64,000 nucleotides of DNA, taken from contig JAUMIR010000004.1 in the NCBI GenBank assembly GCA_030847615.1, positions 70,649,001-70,713,000 of the forward strand. The letters are read 5' to 3'. The position numbers and the translations under genes were made by a program. Every line of letters begins with the position of its first letter. Position 1 is the stretch's first letter. Under the pieces are notes generated by a model that saw only the letters and a program-made list of their open reading frames with translations, had not been told where the DNA came from and made no database searches. Below, piece after piece: positions 34,326 to 43,585 of this stretch. The DNA comes from Gambelia wislizenii. Its lineage: Eukaryota; Chordata; Lepidosauria; Squamata; Crotaphytidae.

Positions 34326-34784
34326 AGGTTACAGGAAACTGACTCTTTGTATTTCTCAATCATATGTAGTTAGCTTCTCAGGTTCAGAGGGAATTTCTTT
34401 TTCCTGTTTCAGCATAAGTTGGATATACCCTGTGATGACTGACTGATGGACCATTCTCAGAGCAGGGCTATGTACTCCACTGTTTTTCCAGCATATGTGT
34501 CAATTGGGAAGCTTCTTACTTCCTCACAGACAGATTTCAAAGTGTAAAGGAAAGTAAAAATGGCAACATAAAAAAAGCCCAAGTAAACATTTGAACAGAT
34601 AGATACAGATGCTCCAGCAAGGGGTGGGGGAGTTAACCTACACTCAGGTGTGACAACCTGCTTTGTTTCAGCAAGGTCAAATTTAAAAAATATAAGAAAA
34701 AGATAAGAGCATAGCACACCACTATCAAACACCTTCTACCACTTGAATTCACAATCAAAGTTCCATGTAAATCGAAAGGTCTTT
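34326..34784. other. Unassigned sequence
   Basis: No gene supported. Confidence 0.4.
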
Positions 34785-34965
34785 GCTTTGCCAGCAGAGA
34801 GAGAGCAGAGAGAGGACCACTAGACTTTCCCATGGAAGGGCGTTCCACAGCCTTGGAGCACCCACTGAGAAGGCTCTCTTCTGTATCCTCACCAAATGTG
34901 CCTATGATGGTGGTGTGACTGAGAGAGAACCCTCTCTCAAAGATCTTAAATTCTGATTATACTTA
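34785..34965 (-). mobile_element. LINE-derived fragment (L2/CR1-like)
   Basis: The plus strand reads 'GGGCGTTCCACAGCCTTGGA', 'GCACCCACTGAGAAGGCTC' and 'ATGTGCCTATGATGGTGGTG'. The same ordered words occur at 35870-35980, so both derive from one family, here in minus orientation. No frame survives. The class is inferred from the accompanying LINE-type tail at 35550-35700. Confidence 0.55.
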
Positions 34966-34989
34966 CATATTGTCTTCCAATACTTATTT

Positions 34990-35480
34990 ATGTCTCTGGG
35001 GTTATGCCCCTCACAGAATTCACTCAGAAAATGAGCTGTCCTAATGGAATCCCACATTGTCTCATCGTATTGTGAAGCAGGGGGGCCAAAAAGAGGAAAA
35101 ACTATGTGAGAAAAGCATTCTCGGCTGTTCCTGACTTTTTTAAAAAAAGCTCCAGTGATATGCACATTTTGGATAGTTAAGACAAGCGATTCAACATGAA
35201 TTGCTTCCCTATGCAAGAAAAAGTGCAAACCCATTGGTTGAATGAACACTGGGTGGGGCTGGGTTACAGGTCAAGCGCCCGCTGCCACCATGTTGGACTT
35301 TCACCTTAGCGAGTGATTGCTAAGGCGATAAAACAGGGATTTGTGCTATCTTTTTTTCATTCTTTTTTTTTAAGATGGAATTTTGCTTGGTTTTTTTTTA
35401 AGTTTGGTGGCGGCAGATTTAAAAATGCAAGTAATCCACTCATGGCCGCTGTCTCAGCTACAGGTATACAAAATTTATGG
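34990..35480. repeat. Unnamed repeat 'Y', copy 2
   Basis: Same order of blocks as 3680-4175: 'CTAATGGAATCCCACATTG', G-run, 'CCACCATGTTGGACTTTCACC', 'TGCTAAGGCGATAAAA', 'GTAATCCACTCATGGCCGC'. It sits directly behind a LINE fragment. Confidence 0.6.
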
Positions 35481-35544
35481 GGTCTGTAAAACCATTAAGA
35501 TAGGTTGCAGCTGCTGCGAGTTGTAGACAAGCCCTCTGTCTCCA

Positions 35545-35985
35545 GATATTTATTTATTTATTGTCTCTTATATATATTTATTTTATTTTATTAATTCTTT
35601 TATATTCCATTTTTCTCCCATAGGGGACCCAAAGTGGCTTATACTGTACATTAAAATAAATACCGGTAGCTAAAATAGTCTGAATAAAAAAATAAAATAA
35701 AAAGCATTAAACAACAATCCACTTACAAACATTGATTTAGCACCATTAAAAACACATTAAAATCTATTACATATTAATAACCAGCACACCCGTTGTACTA
35801 CCCCAACCAGTTAAAAGCTGAAGGCCTATTTAAATAAGGAGGTTTTTACCTGTTAGAGAAAAGAGAGCAGAGGGAAGACCAACTGATCCTCTTTCAGATG
35901 AGAATTCCATAGCCTGGAAGCAGCCACTGAGAAGGCTGTCTCCCAAGTCCTCACTAGATGTACCTGTGATGGTGGTGAGACAAAG
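35545..35985 (-). mobile_element. LINE-derived sequence, 3' tail and UTR
   Basis: A TATTTATTTATT tract and 'CATTTTTCTCCCATAGGGGA' (inverted LINE 3' end) start the segment. Further on come 'GTTTTTACCTGTTAGAGAAA' and the 'AATTCCATAGCCTGGAAGCAG' block shared with 34785-34965. In minus orientation this is a 3' UTR with an (AAAT)n tail. Confidence 0.6.
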
Positions 35986-35988
35986 AAG

Positions 35989-36356
35989 CTTACAACACGC
36001 TGAGGTAAAGCGGCAGGGAAGCAGGAAGGTTTTGTCTTCCATGGTGCCTTATTGCCTGATGTTGCCATTCTGCTGCTCCGTTTCTGTGGGAGACTGAGGT
36101 AAAGCTGTTTCTTTTTGCTAACCAGAAAAACTGGTTAGCAAAAAGATGTGGTTTTACCTCGGTCTCCCATGGCACTGGAACGGCAGGGCACCAGAAGATT
36201 GTGTATTCTTGCATGGCAGGGTATTGGACTGGATGGCCTTTGTGGTCTCTTCCAACTCTATGATTTTGATTCTATGAACGGCGCCATCATGTGGTAAGGC
36301 AGCATGGAAGACAGAACCTTCCTGCTCCCCTGCTGCTTTACTTCAGCGTGTAGTAA
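35989..36356. mobile_element. Palindromic MITE, Harbinger-like family, interrupted
   Basis: The ends CTTACAACACGCTGAGG and, inverted, CTTACTACACGCTGAAG pair across the whole element. The centre has 'TTTGCTAACCAGAAAAACTG' folding on itself. It belongs with 1517-1812. The right arm is broken by a short CR1 piece at 36203-36277. No TTA duplication is readable here. Confidence 0.8.
36203..36277 (+). mobile_element. Very short CR1 3' end inside the MITE
   Basis: The segment has 'GCATGGCAGGGTATTGGACT', 'GGATGGCCTTTGTGGTCTCT' and ends TTTTGATTCTATGA, the last bases of a CR1 element. It has no counterpart in the left arm of the palindrome, so it is a later insertion of only about 75 bp. Confidence 0.85.
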
Positions 36357-36952
36357 GCCTCCAAGAGAAAGCCTTACCCAAAGATTTAAAAACTTGGGCA
36401 GGCTCGCATATTGTCTCTAGAATGTTTTTTTACTGTCTCCTTCAAGTTAGTCCTGTTTACCTAGATGTGAACAAAGTGTCTCATGCTCTTTATTTTGGTG
36501 AAGTGTATGTATATACAGTATACACCTCTGTGTAGTAGAGGGAAAGAGACTAGGAGAGACTGATTGTGTTCCCAGTGCAGTTAGTGCAGTTCAATCAAAG
36601 GTGCAACCGGCAGAGGAGTATCACTTATTCCTAAGAAGAGTGACCACAGGGTGACAGGGCAAGTATAACCTACCTACTGAGAAAATTTCAGATGCACCAC
36701 TTTGAAGTGTTCCATCTGCCTCCTTTTCCTCACACCCCCTTTTTAATCCCCTTCCTCTAATCTTCTTTCCTTCTCCTGTCTCTCCAGTCACATCCAAATC
36801 ACTCAAGCATTGCTGACAACTTGGCTTCTTCCTTCACTCTCTACTTGTTACTCAACATTACTGGCCTTTAGGCAGCGATCTCACATTGGAAGGCAGCATT
36901 CCTCTCTCCCCAGATATTCTCCTTCTTCCTTGTGTTCCTGGACTTTTGCCTC
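36357..36952. other. Unassigned sequence
   Basis: No gene supported. Confidence 0.4.
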
Positions 36953-36954
36953 TA

Positions 36955-37889
36955 TGAGGTCTGTCTGTTAAATAATGAGACTGTGTTTCTACCTTTTAGA
37001 CAAATCAGGGAGAACTGATTGTAAACACTTGAGTGGTGACCTTTAACATGTCTGAACCTGCATGACAAACATCAACACTCCCCACTGTTCAGTAAATTGT
37101 TAGTGTCATTTAAAGCAGCTGTGTAGTCTGTTGTGTGTCAGAAAAACTCTAAGTTAATCAATATGACATTCTGCATCAACTTGAGGTGGCCCCAAACCTT
37201 TTTCAAAAAATCATCAGTTGTGATGAAACCTGGATCTTCCAGTATGATCCTGAGACAAAACGACAGTCAATGCACTGGAAAACACCATCATCACCAAGAA
37301 TTTAAAAAGCATGTCAAAGCAAGTCCACATTAAAAGCCATGCTCATTGGGTGTTTTTGTTTTTTTACATCAAGGGCATAATTTGGCAGAATGAGTTCTAG
37401 AAGGCAGAACAGTGAACCAGCATTATTATAAGGAAGTTTTGACAAAGCTGAGAGAAAGAGTCAGGGGGAAAAGGCCAGAACTGTGGAACAATGGTTTCAT
37501 TCTTCATGACTATGAAGATAATGCGCCTGCTCACACAGCACTTTTTTGTGAAGCAGTTTTTGGCCAATAAATGCATTACTACACTTGAACATCCTCCATA
37601 TTCTCCAGATTTGGCACCATGCGACTTTTTTCTTTTCCCTAAAGTGAAATCAGTGCTTAAAGGAACACATTTTGAGTTAATCAATTCAGTAAAGAAGAAA
37701 ACAGCAGATGTGTTGAAACAGCCGACAGAAATTGATCTGCTCCATGCCTTCGACCAGTGGAAAACAAGACTGCATCAGTGTCTGAGTGTGAACAGGGAGT
37801 ATATTGAAGGGGACAAGCATTAGAATTCTAATACATATAAATAAAGATGGGTTATTGTATCAATCTCGTTATTTAATAGACAGACCTCA
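36955..37889 (+). pseudogene. Decayed mariner transposon with intact ends
   Basis: Terminal inverted repeats begin TGAGGTCTGTCTGTTAAATA at the left and TGAGGTCTGTCTATTAAATA (inverted) at the right; 26 of the first 29 bases match, and TA flanks both ends (36953-36954 and 37890-37891). The transposase is broken. CDETW (first aspartate codon at 37222), HDYEDNAPAH (second at 37517) and PDLAPCDFF (third at 37623) are recognisable. The second and third aspartates are 106 bases apart, that is 34 intervening codons plus one extra base: the D34D spacing of mariner with a frameshift. Full mariners are about 1.3 kb; this copy is 935 bp, and the missing part appears to be the N-terminal DNA-binding region. 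The C-terminal frame is open to 37823. It cannot encode active transposase, but its ends could still be bound in trans. Confidence 0.95.
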
Positions 37890-37892
37890 TAT

Positions 37893-38092
37893 AGCAATTT
37901 TATCCCGCTTTAACTGCTATGACTGCATCCCATGGAATCTTGGGATTGATAGTTTTGTAAGGTAGTTAGAGTTATCTGCCAGAGAGTTGTAGTGCCTCCA
38001 CTAACTACAAATCCCATGATTTGGTAGGATACAAACACTGCAGTTGAAGTGAGAGCACAGCGCTATGCTTGTATAGTGTGAAAGTGGCTTTT
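37893..38092. mobile_element. Palindromic MITE ('AATCTTGGGATT' family)
   Basis: The arms 'ATCCCGCTTTAACTGCTATG' and 'ACACTGCAGTTGAAGTGAG' surround inverted 'GGAATCTTGGGATTGATAG' and 'ACTACAAATCCCATGATTTG'. The end is 'ATAGTGTGAAAGTGGC'. It begins only a few bases after the mariner. Confidence 0.78.
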
Positions 38093-39646
38093 CCTTGGCT
38101 GGGGGCCTGGAAGAGGCAGGCTGAAGAGACTGAGGCCATGATCACACAATAAACAAGGAACATGGGTGTTGTGATGCATTTAATATGTGATGTGGCTTCT
38201 TCATATGGTGCCCAGTTTGTGAGCATCATCATCTAACTTTTCTCCTCCCACAGAAAACCATGTGGCAATGTATGATCTATGTGCTGCGTTGCTAAACAAG
38301 GTGCATGCTTCTTGCACACCTTATTCACAAATGGAATTATGCTTCAAGGAAGCTTCTGGGAATGCAATGCCACTTGTGAACACACCAGGCAAGGTGTGCC
38401 TTGTTCCAGAGGGAAAATGGCAGGTTTGTTTGTATCCACCTTTGCTGAAGTAAATTAATTGGCAGAGGCAACAGGAGTTCTGGGAAGCATTAAGGATCAG
38501 GGGGTGGGGACACAACAAAATGGCTGGAGGAGGACACTGGGGGAGTCCCTGGGCCACAGGTTGTCCACTTCTGAGCTTAAGTTTTATGAAGGACTGAGTC
38601 TGGGCCAGTAAGAAGGGTCTCTGGATCCTCAGGAAGAGTAGCACTTAAAGACCAGATTTTGCATATAGAGCTATACAGTTAACAAAGTAGATGTGTTCTC
38701 AGGCATTACTTCTTTAACAGACGTTTTGGTACCAAAGGCAGAAATAACAAGGATAGAATTGGGAAAAGTTCCTATACCACCAAAACAAACAAACAAACAA
38801 ACAAGAGAAGCTTGAACATGTTTTGGCAGACTTTTTATTCAGGACTAAAGATATGCACATATCTTTATGATATGTGAAATAACCAGGTCAGGTAAGCCTT
38901 GCATGAGTAAACAAAAACATTTGGAATCTTCTAGAAACCACTTCAAGACTTTTTCTAAAATCCATTGAGAGATTATTATTTTCTTTCACTTTTTAAATAA
39001 TGTCCATTTTGGTGGCCAAACTTGCAGAGCTACATTAAAAAAAAACATGCTGGGGGAAGCTAGTAGACTTATCTGCTCTCTCCTTTTCTCTCTGTTTTAC
39101 TGTTCATGTAGGTTCAGTAAGGGGTTCCAAAGGCAGCTGCTGTTTATCTTGCCTGTTGTAAGGAGGCACACATGGCCGCAGTTGGATTGGCTAGAGAAGA
39201 AGCCTGCATAAGCTTTAGTGCATAGTTTAGTACAGATATGCTTTTGCAACCCAAAAAAGAAAGTGTATGTTTTCACTTGTTACACTTGGTATTTTTTTAT
39301 TTTTATTTGAATGGCATGCTTTGTGCCATTTTTGCAATAATTTGATGTGGTGGGAAATATTTTGATGCAATACTTGGTGCATACTTTGATGCTTAATATA
39401 TCATGATTGATGAAATGACAAGGTTGTGTCCCAAGGTGTCATGTTTGGGCCCTGAAATCTCAGGGCCTAAAATAATCTTGACACTGGCAATCCTAATTTG
39501 CAAATTATTTTTAAAAAATATATCTTTATTAACATTCAAATAATTAAAATACATAAAAATAAGACAAACACAAAACAATTATGAAAAGAAAGAAAAAAAG
39601 AAATGTAAAACAAATAAACAAGGATTTTTTTTTAAAAAAAGTAATG
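38093..39646. other. Unassigned sequence
   Basis: No gene supported. A CAAA repeat (ACAAACAAACAAACAA) lies at about 38783-38802. A+T-rich from 39280 to 39640. Confidence 0.4.
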
Positions 39647-39658
39647 CATTTAATTACT

Positions 39659-39859
39659 GTGAAGTCAAAGGCTTTCACAGCCGGCATCCATAGATTTTCC
39701 TTGGTTTTTTTCCGGGTTGTGAGGCTGTGTTCTGGAATAGTTTCTTTCTGATGTTTCGCCTGCATCTGTGGCTGGCATCTTCAGATGCAGGCAAAATGTC
39801 TGAAAGAAACTATTCCAGAACACAGCCTCACAGCCCAGAAAAAAACCAAGGGAAAATCT
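39659..39859. mobile_element. PLE end as an inverted duplication, 12-bp TSD
   Basis: The same PLE 3' segment occurs twice head to head. The left arm (minus) runs from 39692 'AGATTTTCCTTGGTTTTTTT' to about 39784 and the right arm (plus) from there to 39859. CATTTAATTACT flanks both sides (39647-39658 and 39860-39871). The left edge carries an extra 'GTGAAGTCAAAGGCTTTCAC' with a small hairpin, the true PLE end absent from the right arm. PLEs are known to insert with such inverted or duplicated terminal arrangements. No coding sequence. Confidence 0.9.
39750..39784 (-). ncRNA. Hammerhead-like core in PLE left arm
   Basis: On the minus strand: CTGAAGA (39784-39778), the hairpin segment, GAAA (39757-39754), then C and ATC (39752-39750). 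ATC satisfies the NUH rule where the 60-kb copy has GTC. Stem II has the same A-A mismatch and one extra U as that copy. The right arm has lost GAAA (AAAA) and is not expected to fold into a ribozyme. Confidence 0.5.
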
Positions 39860-39871
39860 CATTTAATTACT

Positions 39872-40440
39872 TTTGAAAAACTTGACAGCAGAGTTACTTT
39901 ATAAAAGATTATAAAAGAAATTCTTTCTTGGGACATTAGAACTACAGTACAGCAGTCCTCCAAGGCCTCCTGAATTGCTAAGGTACCCCCCTAGTCTTCC
40001 ACAATTGCCTACTTCTGCTCTTAACATGCTTTTAATTATTCAGCCACCTTTAGAAAAGGGGCCAACAACTCCCTATTCCAGGAGCTACAGATACAACCTA
40101 CTGGAACTGAGAAGTCAGTACTAACCGCATCCCACCTCTGAATTTTGTTAAAAAATCTGAAACAGTGGGGAGTAATTTGTTCAGATTTTCAGTCTTCCCA
40201 GGTGATTAAGGCCTAGTAGGATCCATTTTTTGGATCTGAAAATGATTGGAAGTTTTGGAGAAAATGCTCAGCTCCAACCTAAAACATCTCTCAGGTACAG
40301 TAGAGGGAATAACAAGCCTTTTCCATTAAAAAACAACTGGGAGGGATGATAGGCTTGGGGTTTGAGGGAGTAACTGCACAGGGGTCACTGTGGACTGCAT
40401 GGGACTTGTGGGGTGCACTTTCCCCACCTTGGGATTGTTG
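39872..40440. other. Unassigned sequence
   Basis: No gene supported. Confidence 0.4.
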
Positions 40441-40589
40441 TTGTTGTATTCATGTCTATTCCACCTCCCCCTCGCAATAATGGGATTCAAGATGGTTTAC
40501 AAACTAGTACAGATTAAAACCCATACAAAATATTAGAATATCTTTGTGTGTGTTATTTGAAAACAATTAAACCATCTATAGAGTTTAAA
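40441..40589 (-). mobile_element. LINE-type tail fragment
   Basis: 'TGTTGTTGTATTCATGTCTA' and 'TGGGATTCAAGATGGTTTAC' resemble an inverted LINE or SINE tail. It is weak. Confidence 0.35.
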
Positions 40590-40830
40590 ATGGGCTAAAT
40601 ACCCTAAAGGCACCTGATCCTATCTGATCTTGGAAGCTAAGCAGAGTCAGCTCTGGTTAGTACTTGGATGGGAGACCACCAACAAATACCAGGTCCTGTT
40701 GGCTATATTTTAGAGGATGACACTGACAAAATCTTCTCTGAATATTCCTTGCCTAAGAAAATCCTATGAAATTCATGGACTCAGCATAAGTCAACAGGTG
40801 ACTTGAAGGCGTTCAAGTAAACACACACAC
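40590..40830 (+). mobile_element. SINE with 5S rRNA head and Sauria-type tail
   Basis: The head follows 5S rRNA from its 5' region: 'CTGATCCTATCTGATCTTGG', 'AAGCTAAGCAGAGTCAGCTC', 'GGTTAGTACTTGGATGGGAG', 'ACCACC' and 'AATACCAGGTCCTG'. These cover the 5S internal promoter boxes. The body then turns into 'ATAAGTCAACAGGTGACTTG' and 'AAGGC', the tail used by Sauria SINE and BovB. It is not a 5S gene: it is mutated and fused to a SINE body. A second copy starts at 51736. Confidence 0.9.
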
Positions 40831-40995
40831 ACAGTTAAAAACCATATAAAATTCATTAAAAGGCAGATTTTTTAAAAAATCAAAACAGCATACTATTCAT
40901 TATGGAGTAGTAGTGTGTGTGTAAAGTGGCATGCTGTGTTTTTAATATTTTGTTGAAATTATGCTTTAAATATCTCTGGCTTTTTCTTCGCAAAC

Positions 40996-41252
40996 GAAGA
41001 TTCAGGAAGGACTCATCCCGCGCCTTCTGCAAGCGCGCTGATGACTAAAAAGGCCAATCCGAGATAAACAAGTCCGGTTGCAAAAAGTGCAGCAGAAGGT
41101 CTCCTTGGGTGATGTTTTTGGGTTGTGATTCTTTCTGCGTTGTCGTTTCTCTTCAAGACTTGTTCGTCGTGAGTTCTCAAATAAGGCTGCAGCATTGTGG
41201 ATAGTGCGTCTCCATGCCTCCCGATGTGAGGCCAGGGCGGACCACCGTTGGT
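40996..41252 (-). pseudogene. LINE ORF C-terminus with zinc-finger motif
   Basis: The minus-strand frame (stop at 41002) encodes a basic stretch with SLEEKRQRR, then a Cys/His finger of form CxFC..TCLSRIGLFSHQRAC. The same end occurs on the plus strand at 54712-54845, including the shared 3' UTR words 'TTCGTTTGCGAAG' and 'AAAGCCAGAGA'. Fingers of this form close the endonuclease-reverse transcriptase protein of several non-LTR retrotransposons. The family is not assigned. Everything upstream is missing. The fragment stops exactly where the direct repeat at 41253 begins. Confidence 0.75.
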
Positions 41253-41344
41253 GATATAAATTCAATCAACCAACCAACCAATCAATCAATCAATAAAAGT
41301 TTACCATGGTCAGCTCCTAAAAGCCCAATGGAATAGGAAAGTTT
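41253..41344. repeat. Exact 92-bp direct repeat, copy 1
   Basis: Identical to 41497-41588 as read by eye. It contains 'GATATAAATTCAATCAACC', an interrupted CCAA/TCAA simple repeat, then 'AAAGTTTACCATGGTCAGC' to 'GGAATAGGAAAGTTT'. Confidence 0.95.
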
Positions 41345-41520
41345 AAATATGTTTCAAGTACTTTTCACTGCTTTTAGTCATGTTCTTAAAATAATATTAT
41401 GTAATTTTTTTTTAACTCTTGTAAATTAATGTTTTAACTTGAGCTTTTAAAACTTCTTTGTAAGCCACCTTAAATCACATCTTGGGAGAAAAGCAGGATA
41501 TAAATTCAATCAACCAACCA
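41345..41520 (+). mobile_element. LINE 3' end with (CAAT)n-type tail
   Basis: 'TTGTAAGCCACCTTAAATCA' and 'CTTGGGAGAAAAGCAGGATA' followed by TAAATTCAATCAACC is the classic CR1/L2-type LINE 3' end, in plus orientation. The neighbouring LINE ORF fragment is in minus orientation. Confidence 0.75.
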
Positions 41521-41588
41521 ACCAATCAATCAATCAATAAAAGTTTACCATGGTCAGCTCCTAAAAGCCCAATGGAATAGGAAAGTTT
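41497..41588. repeat. Exact 92-bp direct repeat, copy 2
   Basis: Second copy, offset 244 bp from the first. Here the tail joins a proper LINE 3' end on its left, so this looks like the original and 41253-41344 the duplicate. Confidence 0.95.
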
Positions 41589-41724
41589 TCACTTGCTGAG
41601 AGAAAGGTGATCAGGGAGGGAACCGTTGTAGAAAACAATGGATAGATATTTCTGGCCAAACAAGAGCTTTGTCTCAGCATGATGAAAAGTGGGCATGGAA
41701 AGCCCTTCATCTTTGAGGGGAACA

Positions 41725-41930
41725 GTGTAGGATAGTGGCTGGAGTGTTCACTTTCACTTGGGCAGGTTAATATTCAAGTCCATATGGGCTCCAAGACACA
41801 GAGAGCAGCTTTAGGCCATTCATTCACTCACAGCCTAATCTACTTCATGGAGCTTTCTTGAAGATAAATGGTAGTGGGGTTCATGCATGTGTGCTGCCTT
41901 GAGGAGAAAGAATAGAATACAAATCTGATA
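41725..41930 (+). mobile_element. tRNA-derived SINE, degraded
   Basis: 'TAGTGGCTGGAGTGTTCACT' and 'TTCAAGTCCATATGGG' are diverged A- and B-box regions. The body has 'CACAGCCTAATCTACTTCAT' and the end 'GTGCTGCCTTGAGGAGAAAG' plus 'AATAGAATACAAATC'. This SINE type has a CR1/L2-like 3' end. Confidence 0.65.
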
Positions 41931-42720
41931 AACAGCCTTTCTGGTACCACAGAGCCCTGTGGGTGACCACCACCTCCTTCCACTTCTGATCTCTGAGTAA
42001 TATCCTGCTTCCAAGCCACCCTGACAATGTCAACATTGGATACAGTGTGGGTGTTTGCTGGGGAGGCAGCATATCCATTCAGTGCTGATCACTTGGCTCC
42101 ATTGTGTAGGTGGTCTGCTCCTCCAGCCAGCCCACCAGTTGATTGCTTGGAGCACTCATCAAAAGGGGATGCTTTCCCTCACACAAAGATTTGTGCGAGG
42201 CAGTCTCTGACTCCCCTTTCCTCCCCACTTCTAAGGAGCTTAAAATCTTTAGTAGCTCATTGTTGTCATTCTCGGTATCTGAGTCCATTACTCATCAGGG
42301 CTCTTTTGTGCTGTTCCCGCAGATCTAGGTGAATTCCCCACTGGTTGTATCATCTGGTATTGCATTTCCTAACTCACAGCCTAGATTTAATTACAGCCAG
42401 TGCTGCAGGAGATGAAATGTCTAAGAGACAAAGCAGTGCTAAAAGACACAAGAGCATCCTGGGTCTGCTGCTCCTTCTGTTGCCGCCATGGCTGTTTTTT
42501 TGCTGGTAGGAAATATGACAGGGTGCCTTTGTATCTTGAAAACCAGAGATGGTGTGGGTAAGGCAAAATTGTTGTCGTCATTGTCATCATCATTGTAGTG
42601 TTGATACCTCTTTTGAGGAGACAATTGCATGAATAATAATTCCCAGAGCATTAGCTTTGTTAAGTCTCTTGCAGCAGAACCAGATAATTTTGTGACACTG
42701 TCCACAACCTTTCCTAGCCT
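41931..42720. other. Unassigned sequence
   Basis: No gene supported. Small frames at 42027-42332 on both strands lack recognisable features. A GTCATT/CATCAT simple tract lies at 42575-42595. Confidence 0.4.
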
Positions 42721-42724
42721 AGTT

Positions 42725-42838
42725 CCCTTCCAGATGTTTTGGATTACAGTTCACATCAGCCCAAGCTAACACAGTCCAATGGTATACAATTATGGCAGCT
42801 GGCATCCAAAACATCTGCAGGGTGTCTTTTGGGGAAGG
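42725..42838. mobile_element. 'catctggaggg'-family MITE
   Basis: 'TTCCAGATGTTTTGGATTAC' and the inverted 'ATCCAAAACATCTGCAGGGT' form the arms, with 'CAGCCCAAGCTAACACAGTC' in the core. Confidence 0.75.
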
Positions 42839-43079
42839 CTACCTTAAGGACTAAACAAGTGTACCATGGTATAAACTTTTGTAAGCTAAAGTCCACTTCT
42901 TCAGATGCATGAAGTATTGTCCTAGATCGGTAGCTATATATGTACATGGTTGGCAGGTAAAAATACAGAGAGCTGTAAATGGTGAGGTTACAGGAAAATG
43001 AAATGCATAAGCAAAGACTGGACAGCTGTGCAGAGAGCTCACAATGACACTGCACATACTAAAGCAAATACTGGAGACT
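42839..43079. other. Unassigned sequence
   Basis: The phrase 'AAAGTCCACTTCTTCAGATG' recalls a repeat common in reptiles, but I cannot place it. Confidence 0.35.
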
Positions 43080-43168
43080 GTTGTGTAGTGGTTAAGGTAT
43101 TGGGCTAATTAAATCCAACTTCATATCTACTTAGCTGTGAAGCCTATTGGGTAACCCTGGACCAGTTG
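43080..43168 (+). mobile_element. tRNA-derived SINE, 5' part (interrupted)
   Basis: 'GTTGTGTAGTGGTTAAGGTA' (A box) with 'GGGTAACCCTGGACCAGT' of the body. The element continues at 43263 after an inserted palindromic repeat. Confidence 0.7.
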
Positions 43169-43262
43169 CAATTGCAGCTCAATACTATACATATCTGCAG
43201 TTAGGCATGAATCCCACTGAGTTCAGTGCCAATTAAAACAGGATTATAGTGTTAGCCCAATC
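43169..43262. mobile_element. Small palindromic repeat inside the SINE
   Basis: 'CAGTTAGGCATGAATCCCAC' with 'TGAGTTCAGTGCCAATTAAA' and 'ACAGGATTATAGTGTTAGCC' is the 'tatgcaggattgcag' type element, related to 56536-56640. It separates two halves of one SINE. Confidence 0.6.
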
Positions 43263-43352
43263 TACATCAAAAGGTTGTTGTGAGTATAAAAGGGAATACA
43301 GGTGTGGGCCATACCACTGAGTTATTTGGAAGATAAAAATGGAATAAATATT
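43263..43352 (+). mobile_element. tRNA-derived SINE, 3' part
   Basis: 'AAAGGTTGTTGTGAGTATAA' and 'TTATTTGGAAGATAAAAATG' with 'GAATAAATA' form the LINE-type 3' end of the SINE begun at 43080. Confidence 0.7.
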
Positions 43353-43585
43353 TTAATGCACAGCCAAGTCAGTACATTATATATACTGCAGTTATGGAAG
43401 GAGAATATGATAGTAATGTTTGTATTCTAAGAGGTGTGTTCTGTGTTTCATGCAGGTAACAACAACAACAACAACAAAGATATTTTTTATGCTTGCCTTT
43501 CAAATATAGCTAAATCTTAGGTAAATTTATAATTAGGCATGATATAATTAAGCAATGGTAAATTTATAATTAAGCAGGATACGAG
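43353..43585. other. Unassigned, A+T-rich
   Basis: Contains an AAC simple repeat at 43461-43477 and a duplicated 'GGTAAATTTATAATTA' word (about 43519 and 43557). Confidence 0.45.

Noticed and set aside
36955..37889. Active mariner
   Set aside because: Frameshift between catalytic residues, stops and a missing N-terminal region.
40590..40830. 5S rRNA gene
   Set aside because: The 5S similarity is mutated and continues into a SINE body and tail; it is a SINE head.
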